NCBI GenBank assembly: GCA_029555025.1
Contig: JAKPTZ010000016.1
Span: forward strand, 1-64,000
Reading direction: 5' to 3'
Source: Deltaproteobacteria bacterium
Lineage (GTDB): Bacteria; Myxococcota_A; UBA9042; DTJE01
Length of the DNA: 64,000 nucleotides
Shown piece after piece: positions 27,646 through 37,480 of this stretch (position 1 is the first letter of the stretch; each line of letters begins with the position of its first letter). The notes under the pieces are model-generated. The model saw nothing but the letters and a program-made list of their open reading frames with translations. It ran no database searches and was not told where the DNA came from. The translations under genes and the position numbers were made by a program.

Positions 27646-30600
27646 TCACCGTCTGGACATGCGGCGCGACCGTGCGATGACGAAGGCGGCAAAAACCATC
27701 ATGAACAGGATTCCAAAGGGGACTGTCTGATTCCGGCCGGCACCGGTGCTGCAACCGCCTGACGGGGTCGTGACGACATCGTCCCCGACCGCATCGGCCT
27801 GGCCGACTGCATCTTCCGCATCACCCTCGACAACGTCATCCACCACGACGACCGGTTCCCGGGCGACCTGGACCAGCACGCCCGCCGGGCTTGTTTCATC
27901 CATCCGGAAGACCCCCAGCAGAACGGACGGCCTGAATCCGGGCGCGCCCAGCGCTATCGTTTCGGTTCCCGCGCCCTCGAAGGCATTCACGAATCCGTCG
28001 CATGCATCCGAATCGCAATCCTGCATAAAGGAAACCGCAACGTCGGCGCCGTCCGGCGAACTGACATCGATCGTGTACGAGTACCCTTCCTGCGTCGGGA
28101 ATTCGAACCACAGCGCCCTGACACCGCCGGACATGCAGTCGCCATGCGGGTGACCAAAGTTGCCCCGCTCCAGGCTTCCCGCGCCATCGGTGTTCTGTCC
28201 CCCGTCCTCATCCGTCCAGCGCAGAGAGAACGCGGTTTCGCACTGGGCTTGCCGCTGGTAAGGCACACACTGGCCGGCGAAGCACTCGTTGCCTTCGCCC
28301 TCGCACGCTTCGCCATCCGGCAGGAATCCATCTTCCGGACAGGCGCCGGCGCCGTCGCAGAACTCGGCCCGATCACACGGACCGGCCGCCTGCCGACACT
28401 CGATCCCGGAATCGAAATGGTTCGGCTGACAGACGCCCGACGCATCGCACACGTCCTGCCCGCTGCAATCCGATGGACCGCTGCCGCAAAGTTGTCCGGC
28501 CTTCGCCGCCTTGTCCTGGTCACACCGGAAGGAATTGCTGCTGCGGCTGGTGCACTTTCCGACCGCGCATTCGGAATCCCTTGACGAACAGTCGGCAGGC
28601 GTCCCGACGATGCACTCGCCACCGACGCAGGCATCCCCGACGGTACAGCCGTTGCTGTCAAAATTGCACAGGGTTCCGTCTTCCTTCATCGTCTCGGGAC
28701 ACAATCCGGTCTGGGGTTCACACTTCCCGGCCGTGTAACACTGACTGGTCGGCTTGCAAACCACCGGCTCAGTTCCAGTGCATGTCCCGGCGACGCATCG
28801 ATCAACGGCGGTGCACAGGTTGTCGTCACTGCACACGTTGGCATCATCCGCGGACCACCCCCCGAAGTTCACCAGCGGCCTGCATTCCATGCATGGATTG
28901 TCCGGATCAACCGTTCCTGCTTCGACGCACTCGCCGTCCATCAGGCAATTGCCACTCTTCGGCCTGTTGACGCACTGCCAGGGATCGGGGGTATAGGCCA
29001 GCGTCATTCCCGATCGCAGCACCCGCTGGTTGAACCCGAACTTCACGGCGCCAGTCCCGTCGACGCCCTCGATACCCACTGTGGCCGAGGCACCCTGTTC
29101 GTGCCCCATCGTCCCGTAACGCAACTCGATGCGTCCGCTCTCGAAAAGGGCCGCCTGGAACCGCATCAACCAACCGGGATGCTCGACCCTGCGAACCTTG
29201 TTGTACTGGACAATCAGCCGTCTGTCGGGTGCCTGGCCCAGAACCTTGTACGCGACCACGCACTTGTCGGCCAGCCTGCATTCCAGGTCGTCCCAGAAAA
29301 GCGCGATGAAATTGTCCGGCCTCAGTTCCGAAGGAATATCCTGATTCAACGCCGATTCCGCGGCCACCAGTTCGTCATCTTCGTCAACCACTCCGTCCCT
29401 TGACAACTGGATCAATCCGTTATCAAAGACCTTCACCCATCCGAAAGAATCACCCATGAACGGAAAATCGAAGCCGATCGAGATGTTGCCCGCGACCACC
29501 TGATCCCCGTCAATGCCGGCGGACAACGCATCTGTCGGCATCACGTCCTCGAAGCGATCCACACCCAGATCCACGAACTTGCCGCCGTCGGCGCACAAAT
29601 CCATCGTGCAGTCGTTTCCGTCATCACACTCTGCCGGCACGTCGGCCACGCAGACGCCGGAACCGTCGCAGACGCCGCCATTGATGCAGAGTTCGCCAAG
29701 ACCGCACGGCGATGCGGGCGGAGCGAACTGAAATACGCAGCGGCCCTCCACGCACTGATCAAGCGTGCAGTCATTCCCGTCATCGCAGTCGCCACACGAC
29801 CCGCCGCAGCCGTCGTCGCCGCATTCGATTCCAAGGCAGTCCGGTATATCTGGACACACGCTGAAGGAAACCGAGTCGCCGTCGAATTCGATGTCGTAAA
29901 TGCGAATCCCGATCGGATCCCCGTTCTGCTGGAAAAGATAAGGATTACTTTCCGGGGTGATAGAAGCCGGAAGTTCGTCGGCGGAAATCGCGGCCTCGCC
30001 AACCTCACCGTTAACGGCCGGCGATCCCCCCGGCCTGAAGATATAGACCTCATCCGGCGGCCCCTGGGCGTTCCCATTGTTCGCATCATCGATTCGATAT
30101 GCAAGAAGACCGGAATCCGGCAGGCCGCCCTCGAACACCCCGTCCTTTACCCTGTATTCCAGCGCGACGTACTGGAACTTCTGCCCGGGCACTGGAATCC
30201 TGACCACATTGTCGGTGGCGTTCTGCAGGGACTTGATCGTGTATCGTCCAGGCTCGGTAACAACTGGCACTTCGTCGATGAAGAAGCCGTACTTGTACTT
30301 CATCCAGGCCATCATGTGCTGGGGCGGCTCGGCGGTGTGTTCCATCAGATCCCACGGACCTGCCGGGTCGATCCCGTCATGGGAATAGTGATAAAGATCC
30401 GGGGCGCCGATAGCGTGGAAGAATTCATGGGCAAGCACGCCGACAGCCCTTTCAAGCAACCAGTCCCGGAACTGCAGGTTGTACTGGAACAGCCTGGCCC
30501 CGTTGATGCTGTTTTCGTACATCAGGATTGAACTGTGCGGCCACAGGACGTCGGCCCATTCGTCGGCGTCTCCGGAAAGAATGAAGACCACGTTTTCGGC

Positions 30601-31392
30601 CAGACCGTCGTTGTCCAGATCCAGATCCAGATTCGAGGGAATCTGTGGCTTAATCGCCTCGATGGCGCGATTCAGCATCGCTGACAGCCGGTTGTAGCCT
30701 TCCCCCTGGTTCGTGTAGCCGTCCGGATTGCGGGCGCTGCGGATCTGAAAATATCTCCGTGGCTTGCTATCCTGGTAGGAAGCGACCGCCTCGCCGGATG
30801 AACCGGGATAGAGGTGTCCCCTGACATCCAGGCGTCCGTACGAGACCTCGGAAAAATAGCGGCTCATCGACGAGTCTTCCGGGTCTGAAGCATTGAACAT
30901 GTCATCGAACGTCAGTGAAAGATCCTCGAACTCCGCTTCGCCCGCGAAGCGGACAAAAATCACGACCTCGTTGATGGTACCGCGGAAAGGTCCGCCAAGC
31001 CTTTTGACGCCGACGGAAGCGGATTCGCGGATCGCGGCCTTGACGGCCAGATGGCCTTGCACGATTTCACGGATCTCGGCCGGCCGATCCGGCGGGCCGG
31101 GCACGGCGCGGATGCCGGAGATGGATGGATCGCCAAGTCCCACCGGCAGTTCCGACAATCCGCGCCCATCAGAGTTCTCGATGTAAAGGTACCAGCCATC
31201 CTCATCCTGGCCGACCGGATACCCCGCCGCGTCATGAACATACCGATAATACTCATCCCCGGTCACGAACAGTTCGACCGGACTTCCGTCGGGCTGGACG
31301 GCGTCGATTGGCTTGAAATTGACAGGCGATGCCATGACCTGGGGCGCCAGCAACACGGAAATCACGATTATCAAGGGAGCAAAACGATTCAT
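27646..31392 (-). CDS. Secreted M6-family metalloprotease with Cys-rich domains and MYXO-CTERM-like tail
   Basis: 1248 residues from the ATG at 31392 (GGAGG lies about 11 bp upstream). A signal peptide ends near QVMAS. The M6 (immune-inhibitor-A-like) metalloprotease domain has zinc-binding HEFFH at about residue 322 in VLAHEFFHAIGAPD, with GPWDLMEH downstream. A C-terminal half of several hundred residues follows, with repeated CxxGxC-type cysteine clusters (CGDDGCGGSCGDCDDGNDC and similar) and a jelly-roll-like region. The end is GGCSTGAGRN, a hydrophobic helix and an Arg cluster, like the MYXO-CTERM sorting signals trimmed by myxosortases. Likely a surface or secreted predatory or scavenging protease (inference). 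Confidence 0.83.
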   Translation of the reverse strand: MNRFAPLIIVISVLLAPQVMASPVNFKPIDAVQPDGSPVELFVTGDEYYRYVHDAAGYPVGQDEDGWYLYIENSDGRGLSELPVGLGDPSISGIRAVPGPPDRPAEIREIVQGHLAVKAAIRESASVGVKRLGGPFRGTINEVVIFVRFAGEAEFEDLSLTFDDMFNASDPEDSSMSRYFSEVSYGRLDVRGHLYPGSSGEAVASYQDSKPRRYFQIRSARNPDGYTNQGEGYNRLSAMLNRAIEAIKPQIPSNLDLDLDNDGLAENVVFILSGDADEWADVLWPHSSILMYENSINGARLFQYNLQFRDWLLERAVGVLAHEFFHAIGAPDLYHYSHDGIDPAGPWDLMEHTAEPPQHMMAWMKYKYGFFIDEVPVVTEPGRYTIKSLQNATDNVVRIPVPGQKFQYVALEYRVKDGVFEGGLPDSGLLAYRIDDANNGNAQGPPDEVYIFRPGGSPAVNGEVGEAAISADELPASITPESNPYLFQQNGDPIGIRIYDIEFDGDSVSFSVCPDIPDCLGIECGDDGCGGSCGDCDDGNDCTLDQCVEGRCVFQFAPPASPCGLGELCINGGVCDGSGVCVADVPAECDDGNDCTMDLCADGGKFVDLGVDRFEDVMPTDALSAGIDGDQVVAGNISIGFDFPFMGDSFGWVKVFDNGLIQLSRDGVVDEDDELVAAESALNQDIPSELRPDNFIALFWDDLECRLADKCVVAYKVLGQAPDRRLIVQYNKVRRVEHPGWLMRFQAALFESGRIELRYGTMGHEQGASATVGIEGVDGTGAVKFGFNQRVLRSGMTLAYTPDPWQCVNRPKSGNCLMDGECVEAGTVDPDNPCMECRPLVNFGGWSADDANVCSDDNLCTAVDRCVAGTCTGTEPVVCKPTSQCYTAGKCEPQTGLCPETMKEDGTLCNFDSNGCTVGDACVGGECIVGTPADCSSRDSECAVGKCTSRSSNSFRCDQDKAAKAGQLCGSGPSDCSGQDVCDASGVCQPNHFDSGIECRQAAGPCDRAEFCDGAGACPEDGFLPDGEACEGEGNECFAGQCVPYQRQAQCETAFSLRWTDEDGGQNTDGAGSLERGNFGHPHGDCMSGGVRALWFEFPTQEGYSYTIDVSSPDGADVAVSFMQDCDSDACDGFVNAFEGAGTETIALGAPGFRPSVLLGVFRMDETSPAGVLVQVAREPVVVVDDVVEGDAEDAVGQADAVGDDVVTTPSGGCSTGAGRNQTVPFGILFMMVFAAFVIARSRRMSRR

Positions 31393-31554
31393 CTGGTTGG
31401 AAGCCCTCCGCGGCGACGTCATATTCGACATCAAACGGACTTTGTGATCAATGGCTTTTCCGTCGTCCTGTTCAGGCATACAATGCCGGTTGCAGGCAAT
31501 CGCTTCCGCGCTCCAGTTTTCCGGACGGCGGGCCCGCCAGAGTCGAGGGAGCAG

Positions 31555-34500
31555 ATGGAATCACGCAAGTTGACGGATGGCGGCAACCAGGCCGCCGTTG
31601 ACAGGCTGCTTCGGGAAAGTCCGATCCTGACATCCATGCTCAACCACCTTTCCGACGTAATCTTCTACAAGGACGCCAAATGCCGTTACGTCCTTGTCAA
31701 CCGTGCGTTTGCCGATCTTGTCGCCCGCGAGATCAACGACATTCCGGGCGGGGATGACTTCGACTTTTTCGATAAATCCGTCGCGTCAGCGTTCCGGAAG
31801 GAGGATCTTCAGGTTCTTGAAAGCGGCCAGCCCCTTTTCATCGACAGCCCGGCGTACGCGCCAGGTGGCCTGCGCCGGATATTCGAGACCGTGAAGCTTC
31901 CATTCAAGGACGCCGACGGGACAATCCAGGGCGTCATCGGCGTTGCCCGCGACATCACGGCAAGAAAGGCTTACCAGGCCGAGGTGGAAGACCACGCCAG
32001 GGAAATGGGCTGCCTGGTGTCGCTGCTTCAGTACTTTGCCACCTTCGACGTCGGGCTGTCTTCGATGATGAAGCACGCCGTCCAGGTCATCCCGACCGCG
32101 TGGGCCGTGCCCGATGACATCAAGGTTCGAATCATGCTGGACGGCGCGGTCGAGGAGACGCCCGGCACCCTCGAGGACATGCAGGAACTGACGGCGGACA
32201 TCCAGTTCGACAGGCACTATTACGGATACGTGTCCCTGGGATACTATGGACTGGACAGGGCCACTCACAAGGACTTCCGGGTCGGCAGGGGGCCAAGGCT
32301 GCTTGACGTCCTGGCGAACCAGCTCGCCCAGGTGGCATACCGCGTCGGGGTTCACCGGGCCTTGATTGAAAGCGAATATCGCCACCGCATCCTTACGGAG
32401 CATTCGCCCGTCGGACTCCTTCGAACCGACGACCAGGGCCAGATCATCGACTGCAACCAGGCTGCCGCCACCATATTCGAAACCACGGCGGATCGCCTTC
32501 GCGGCCTGAACTGTTTTGACGACGTGACCGAATCCGGCTTGAAGCAGGTCATCCCGATTGCACTTGCCGGCAACAGGGCCGAGTTCGAGGGGCCTTTCCG
32601 ATCCGCTTACGGACACACAAGGTACCTGCGAATAGTGTCCATGCCGCTGAAGTCCCCGTCGGGAAGCCCGGAAACGATTTCAACCCTTGAAGACGTGTCC
32701 GAGCGGAAAAGGAACGAGGAAGCGCTTGCCGCCAGTCAGGCATCTCTTGCTGAAGCCCAGAGGATCGCGCATGTGGGAAGCTGGGAAATCGACTTCACCA
32801 CGGGAAGGCTTCGGGCAAGCGCCGAATGCAAACGCATCTTCCAGGTCGATCAGTCGGTCGGTGAAGTTGAATCACATCAGTTTCTGAAATTCTTCAAGGG
32901 TGACTTCAGGGATCAGATTGAGGCCCGTCTGAAAAGGGCCGCGAACCCCGACACCGAAACCCGGCTTTATTCACATGTCGCCCTTGAACTGCCTGACGGT
33001 TCCGAGAAGTGGGTAAACATTCACTCGGAGGTGGAAAAGGACAGCCTCGGCATCCCGAAGCGGATTTTCGGAATCGTTCACGACGTGACCCAGGCACATC
33101 GGACGGAAGCCGAACTGCGGGATGCCAGGGATCAGGCCGAGGCCGCGAGCAGGGCCAAAAGCGCCTTCATGGCCAATGTCAGCCACGAAATCCGTACCCC
33201 GATGAATGCAATCATCGGAATGACCAGCCTGGTGCTGGACAGCCGTCTCAGCGATCGCCAGCGCGACTACCTGAACAAGATCAACGGCGCCTCCAGGGCA
33301 CTTCTGGGAATCATCGACGATATCCTGGATTTCTCCCGGATCGAGGCTGACCGAATGGTTCTGCAGAACGTCGATTTCTCTGTGGAAAACGTCCTTACCG
33401 AAGTCATCGACATCAACGAACAGCGCATCGAAAAGAAGGGCATCGAACTGCACACCGATTTCGATTGCGACATTCCCCAGCTTGTCCGGGGCGACCCGCT
33501 TCGCCTGCACCAGGTTCTGAACAATCTCGTGGGGAACGCGGCCAAGTTCACGATGCACGGCGACATCATCGTGAAGGTGTCCCAGCAGGCACGGTCAACC
33601 GATAACGGAACGGACGGCCGCATCTTCCTTCAGTTCGACATAATCGACACCGGCATCGGAATGACCAGGGAACAGATAGCCGACCTTTTCATGCCGTTTT
33701 CACAGCTTGACGGTTCGACGACGCGCGAGTTCGGTGGAACCGGCCTTGGACTGGCGCTCTGCAGGAAGCTGGTGGCCCTTATGAAGGGAACCATCTCGGT
33801 TGAAAGCGAGCCGGGCGAAGGCAGCACGTTCTCGGTCAGGATCCCGTTCGACCAGGCATCCAGTGGTATTCAGGAAGGTTCCGGCCCGGCGCCTTCTCCG
33901 GCCCTTGCCGGCAGGCGGGCTCTGATAATCGATGACAACCCGACCTTCCGGAAAATAATCACAAGACGCCTTGAACACTGCTCGATGGCAACGGCAACAG
34001 CCGTGTCGGGCGAGGACGCAATCGAGACCGTCAAGAAGGCCAGCGCCGAAGGCAAACCTTTCGACATCATCCTGGTCGATCTGGAAATGCCCGGAATCGA
34101 TGGAATCGCGACGGCGCGAGAACTGATGATCAGGACCGGAACCAGGACGCCGATGGTTCTGATGACCACCGCGTACATGTTCAACGACCAGATCCAGGCC
34201 CAGGCGGCCAGGGTGTTCGACAGCGTCCTTTTCAAACCCCTTCTTCCAACGTCCCTCGGGGCCGCGCTTGGCAAGGTTCTCCTGAAATCGGCCAGTGAAA
34301 TTGAACCCGACCGGAAAAGGTCATACAACTTCGAAGGACGCCACATCCTCCTGGTCGAGGACAACAGGATCAATCAGCAGGTGGCGCTTGAGCTCATTCG
34401 TAAGACCGGGGCCAGGGTTTCCCTTGCGGAAAACGGCCGCGAGGCCCTCGCGATGGCCGGGCGGGAGCAGTTCGACCTGATTCTGATGGATATCCAGATG

Positions 34501-35427
34501 CCGGAAATGGACGGACTGGACGCAACCATGCAGATACGAAGACTTAATCGGGACTGGATCGCGCAGGTGCCGATTATCGCCATGACGGCACACGGAATGT
34601 CGCAGCACGTCGAAAACAGCATACGCGCGGGAATGAACGCCCATCTCACCAAGCCGGTACACCCGGATCAGCTTTTCGAAACGCTTGCAAGGTGGCTGAA
34701 GGGGGCAAGTTCAGTGGTGACCACTGCGGCGCCGCGGCAGTCCTCGATCGATCTTCAGCCGCCGCGATTCCAGCACGATATTGACGTTCCCGGCCTGAAC
34801 GTTGGAACCGGACTCAGTTACGTCGGCGGCAACATTAACCTTTACCGCAAACTCCTTCGCAAATTCGTCGAGGAATACCACGGACGCGATGCGTGCCTGG
34901 AGCCGGCCGCTCTTAACAACAATCCGGAGGAATCCTTCAGGTTTGTCCATTCGGTCAAGGGCCTGGCGGGAACGCTTGGAGCCACCGGCCTGCAGGATAA
35001 GGCGGCTGTTCTTGAAAAGGCGCTTCATGACAGGGACTACTTCCAGAGCGGCCTGATAGAGGAATTCCGTTCCATGTTCACCCAGCTTCTGTCGGATATC
35101 AGAACCAGGACGGGGCTCTTTGACCCGGTCGAGCCGGCGGCGCAGGCGACGGCGGCGCCGGTCAGGAAATCAAGCGAGGATCCGGCCAGGGTGTTCGCGT
35201 CCCTGTCGGAATCGCTTGAACTGCTGCAGCCTCGTCAGTCCGCCAGGTACATCGCCACGCTGATGACGATGGAGTGGCCTTCCGATGTCGGCCTGCAACT
35301 TGGACGGGTACAGGACGAAATCCGCAACTATCGCCTGACCGCCGCTCTTGCAATGCTGAAGGCTCTGGAACCGAAACTTGCGACACAGCAGGGCACGTCC
35401 GCGGCCGCGGGGGAAAACGCAAGATGA
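31555..35427 (+). CDS. Hybrid sensor histidine kinase (PAS-rich, two receivers, HPt)
   Basis: 1290 residues, cytosolic (no transmembrane segment seen). In order: PAS domain (about 20-140), a GAF-like region (about 150-285), two more PAS domains (about 290-530), HisKA with phospho-His544 in NVSHEIRTPMNAIIG, HATPase with NLVGNAAKF and GGTGLGLALCRKL, receiver 1 (phospho-Asp842 in IILVDLEMPG), receiver 2 (Asp979 in LILMDIQMPE) and an HPt domain (His1132 in FVHSVKGLAG). A full phosphorelay is thus in one chain. GGGAG precedes the ATG at 31555. The gene overlaps the HD-GYP regulator by ATGA, its probable output partner. Confidence 0.93.
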   Translation: MESRKLTDGGNQAAVDRLLRESPILTSMLNHLSDVIFYKDAKCRYVLVNRAFADLVAREINDIPGGDDFDFFDKSVASAFRKEDLQVLESGQPLFIDSPAYAPGGLRRIFETVKLPFKDADGTIQGVIGVARDITARKAYQAEVEDHAREMGCLVSLLQYFATFDVGLSSMMKHAVQVIPTAWAVPDDIKVRIMLDGAVEETPGTLEDMQELTADIQFDRHYYGYVSLGYYGLDRATHKDFRVGRGPRLLDVLANQLAQVAYRVGVHRALIESEYRHRILTEHSPVGLLRTDDQGQIIDCNQAAATIFETTADRLRGLNCFDDVTESGLKQVIPIALAGNRAEFEGPFRSAYGHTRYLRIVSMPLKSPSGSPETISTLEDVSERKRNEEALAASQASLAEAQRIAHVGSWEIDFTTGRLRASAECKRIFQVDQSVGEVESHQFLKFFKGDFRDQIEARLKRAANPDTETRLYSHVALELPDGSEKWVNIHSEVEKDSLGIPKRIFGIVHDVTQAHRTEAELRDARDQAEAASRAKSAFMANVSHEIRTPMNAIIGMTSLVLDSRLSDRQRDYLNKINGASRALLGIIDDILDFSRIEADRMVLQNVDFSVENVLTEVIDINEQRIEKKGIELHTDFDCDIPQLVRGDPLRLHQVLNNLVGNAAKFTMHGDIIVKVSQQARSTDNGTDGRIFLQFDIIDTGIGMTREQIADLFMPFSQLDGSTTREFGGTGLGLALCRKLVALMKGTISVESEPGEGSTFSVRIPFDQASSGIQEGSGPAPSPALAGRRALIIDDNPTFRKIITRRLEHCSMATATAVSGEDAIETVKKASAEGKPFDIILVDLEMPGIDGIATARELMIRTGTRTPMVLMTTAYMFNDQIQAQAARVFDSVLFKPLLPTSLGAALGKVLLKSASEIEPDRKRSYNFEGRHILLVEDNRINQQVALELIRKTGARVSLAENGREALAMAGREQFDLILMDIQMPEMDGLDATMQIRRLNRDWIAQVPIIAMTAHGMSQHVENSIRAGMNAHLTKPVHPDQLFETLARWLKGASSVVTTAAPRQSSIDLQPPRFQHDIDVPGLNVGTGLSYVGGNINLYRKLLRKFVEEYHGRDACLEPAALNNNPEESFRFVHSVKGLAGTLGATGLQDKAAVLEKALHDRDYFQSGLIEEFRSMFTQLLSDIRTRTGLFDPVEPAAQATAAPVRKSSEDPARVFASLSESLELLQPRQSARYIATLMTMEWPSDVGLQLGRVQDEIRNYRLTAALAMLKALEPKLATQQGTSAAAGENAR

Positions 35428-36533
35428 TTGACCGCCGAAGACGCCAGACCATTCTGATTGCGGAAGACACTCCGGCCAATATCGACATCCTTATCGAGGC
35501 ACTGGCGGATCGGTACGACATCAGCGTTGCCATCGATGGCGAAACGGTTCTGAATTCAGTGCGCAGGATTAACCCGGACCTGATACTGCTTGACGTCGTG
35601 ATGCCCGGGATCGACGGATACGAAGTCTGCCGCAGGTTGAAGGAAGACCAGGCCACGAAGAACATACCGGTGATCTTCCTGACATCCCTGTCACTTACGG
35701 ACAACGAGGAGCGCGGCCTGAACCTTGGGGCGGTCGATTACATCACCCGCCCGTTCAACCCAAGGATTGTCGAGGCCCGGGTGCATACCCACCTGGAACT
35801 GAACCGATACCGGGTACACCTGGAAAACATCGTGGCCGAACGGACAGCCGACCTGAACGCGACCCGTGAAGCGACCATCCAGAGCATGGCAATCCTTGCG
35901 GAGTTCAGGGACACCGACACCGGCGGGCACATCCGCAGAACCAGGGAATATGTTCGGATTCTTCTGACTTATCTCCACGCAAGGGGACGTCATCGGGACG
36001 AACTGACCCACAAGTCGATCGAACAGATTGCCCAGTCGGCACCACTGCACGACATCGGAAAGGTCGGGGTGCCGGACAGAATCCTTCGCAAGCCTTCCGA
36101 GCTCAGCCCCGAGGAATACGAGGAAATGAAGCGACATCCTCTGTATGGCGGGGAAGCCATCAGGCGCGCCGAGGAATCGCTGGGTGAAAACTCGTTCCTG
36201 CGATACGCCCGTGAAATTGCGGAAAGCCACCACGAAAACTGGGATGGATCCGGTTATCCCCTTGGACTGGCGGGCGAACAGATCCCGATATCGGCACGCG
36301 CCATGGCGGTTGCGGACGTATACGACGCACTTGTCAGCGCCCGCGCCTATAAACAGGGCATGTCGCACGAAGAGGCCCTTCGGATGATCCGGGAAAAGAG
36401 CGGAACCAAGTTCGACCCGGAAATGGTCGAGGCCCTTGTCGCGACGCAGCACGAATTCCACAAGGTTTCGGACAGGTTCAAGGATGGGGAAGTTGAGACG
36501 GCGTCGCCGGAAGGGACGCCCGACGCGCACTGA
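35424..36533 (+). CDS. Response regulator with HD-GYP c-di-GMP phosphodiesterase domain
   Basis: 369 residues. The receiver domain (about 8-125) has phospho-Asp57 in LILLDVVMPG. After a short coiled linker comes an HD-GYP domain with HDIGK (H209-D210) and the HHENWDGSGYP signature, so c-di-GMP hydrolysis is predicted. The start is fixed by the ATGA overlap with the hybrid kinase, and an upstream frame back to 35274 is inside that gene. Together they make a signal-to-c-di-GMP pathway; motility or biofilm targets are inferred only. Confidence 0.93.
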   Translation: MIDRRRRQTILIAEDTPANIDILIEALADRYDISVAIDGETVLNSVRRINPDLILLDVVMPGIDGYEVCRRLKEDQATKNIPVIFLTSLSLTDNEERGLNLGAVDYITRPFNPRIVEARVHTHLELNRYRVHLENIVAERTADLNATREATIQSMAILAEFRDTDTGGHIRRTREYVRILLTYLHARGRHRDELTHKSIEQIAQSAPLHDIGKVGVPDRILRKPSELSPEEYEEMKRHPLYGGEAIRRAEESLGENSFLRYAREIAESHHENWDGSGYPLGLAGEQIPISARAMAVADVYDALVSARAYKQGMSHEEALRMIREKSGTKFDPEMVEALVATQHEFHKVSDRFKDGEVETASPEGTPDAH

Positions 36534-37340
36534 TCAGACCTGAACCCACCTTTCGTCAAGGATGTCGCCCTTCAGGCTGATCTTGACCATTTTCAACGGA
36601 ATCTTTCTTTCCGCCGCCTGGACGGCCCGCATGGCCAGGTGCAAAAGTCCGCCGCAGCAGGGAACCTCCATGATGACGACCGTCAACGTATTGATGCCGC
36701 CGTGGTCAATCATGCCGGTCAACTTCTGAAGGTACTCATCCAGGCCGCTGTCAAGCTTGGGACAGGCTATCGCCAGCGAACGGCCGCGAATAAACCGGTT
36801 GTGAAAATCGCCAAACGCGAACGCCGCGCAGTCCGCGGCAAGAACAAGATCGCTGTCCCGCAGGAAGGGCGCGGTCGGGGGAAGAAGATGAAGCTGAACC
36901 GGCCACTGGCCGAGCCGCGACGGAACCTGGCCGGCCACGTCACCGACTGCCGGCGTGCCCGTGCGTGCAAAACTGTGAAGCCGGGAACCGGGACAGCCAC
37001 CGCCATGGTGGTGACCGTCGGCCACGCCGTGCGTGGAAGCGGCCTGGGGCTTGACTCCAGCGCCAATCGGCTCATCGCGGTGCCCGCCGGCAGCGTCCCC
37101 GGCGGCCCTTGCCAGGCGGACGGCCTCCTCGTCAAATTCGGCGGCCTCGCGCTCGGTAACGGTTATCGCGCCCTGCGGACACTCCCCGAGACAGGCTCCA
37201 AGACCGTCACAAAGGTTATCCCCGACCAGCCTTGCCTTCCCGTCGATGATGCGTATCGCACCCTCGGCGCACGACGGCACGCACAGCCCGCATCCGTCAC
37301 ACAGTTCCTCGTCAATGCTGACAATCTTTCTTACCGCCAT
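36534..37340 (-). CDS. 4Fe-4S ferredoxin-domain iron-sulfur protein
   Basis: 268 residues. The N-terminal ferredoxin has LCDGCGLCVPSC and LCDGLGACLGECPQGA, i.e. two CxxCxxCxxxC-type cluster sets, the second with Gly in place of one Cys (so possibly one intact and one altered cluster). A Gly/His-rich middle with HHHGGGC follows. The C-terminal region carries a VPCCGGLLHL motif. Proteins of this shape are common in anaerobes and delta-proteobacteria as redox or nucleotide-binding Fe-S proteins; a precise role is unknown. The second ATG (37340) is preferred because GGAGA is correctly spaced from it. Confidence 0.78.
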   Translation of the reverse strand: MAVRKIVSIDEELCDGCGLCVPSCAEGAIRIIDGKARLVGDNLCDGLGACLGECPQGAITVTEREAAEFDEEAVRLARAAGDAAGGHRDEPIGAGVKPQAASTHGVADGHHHGGGCPGSRLHSFARTGTPAVGDVAGQVPSRLGQWPVQLHLLPPTAPFLRDSDLVLAADCAAFAFGDFHNRFIRGRSLAIACPKLDSGLDEYLQKLTGMIDHGGINTLTVVIMEVPCCGGLLHLAMRAVQAAERKIPLKMVKISLKGDILDERWVQV

Positions 37341-37408
37341 GATCATTCTCCAAGCGCGAATTTGCCTTGATGCCCGGTTTCAAAGGCCAGACCGGCTGAC
37401 CGGATGCG

Positions 37409-37439
37409 ATTATAGCAGAAGGAAAGTAAAATAGGACAA
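37409..37439 (-). promoter_or_regulatory. Candidate promoter of the ferredoxin gene
   Basis: On the minus strand a perfect TATAAT (37414-37409) lies about 70 bp before the start. TTGTCC (37439-37434) is a -35 candidate at a longer than ideal 19-bp spacing. Confidence 0.4.
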
Positions 37440-37480
37440 AAATTATCTTTGTTAGACGTCAGACCAACAAAATTAAAGAC

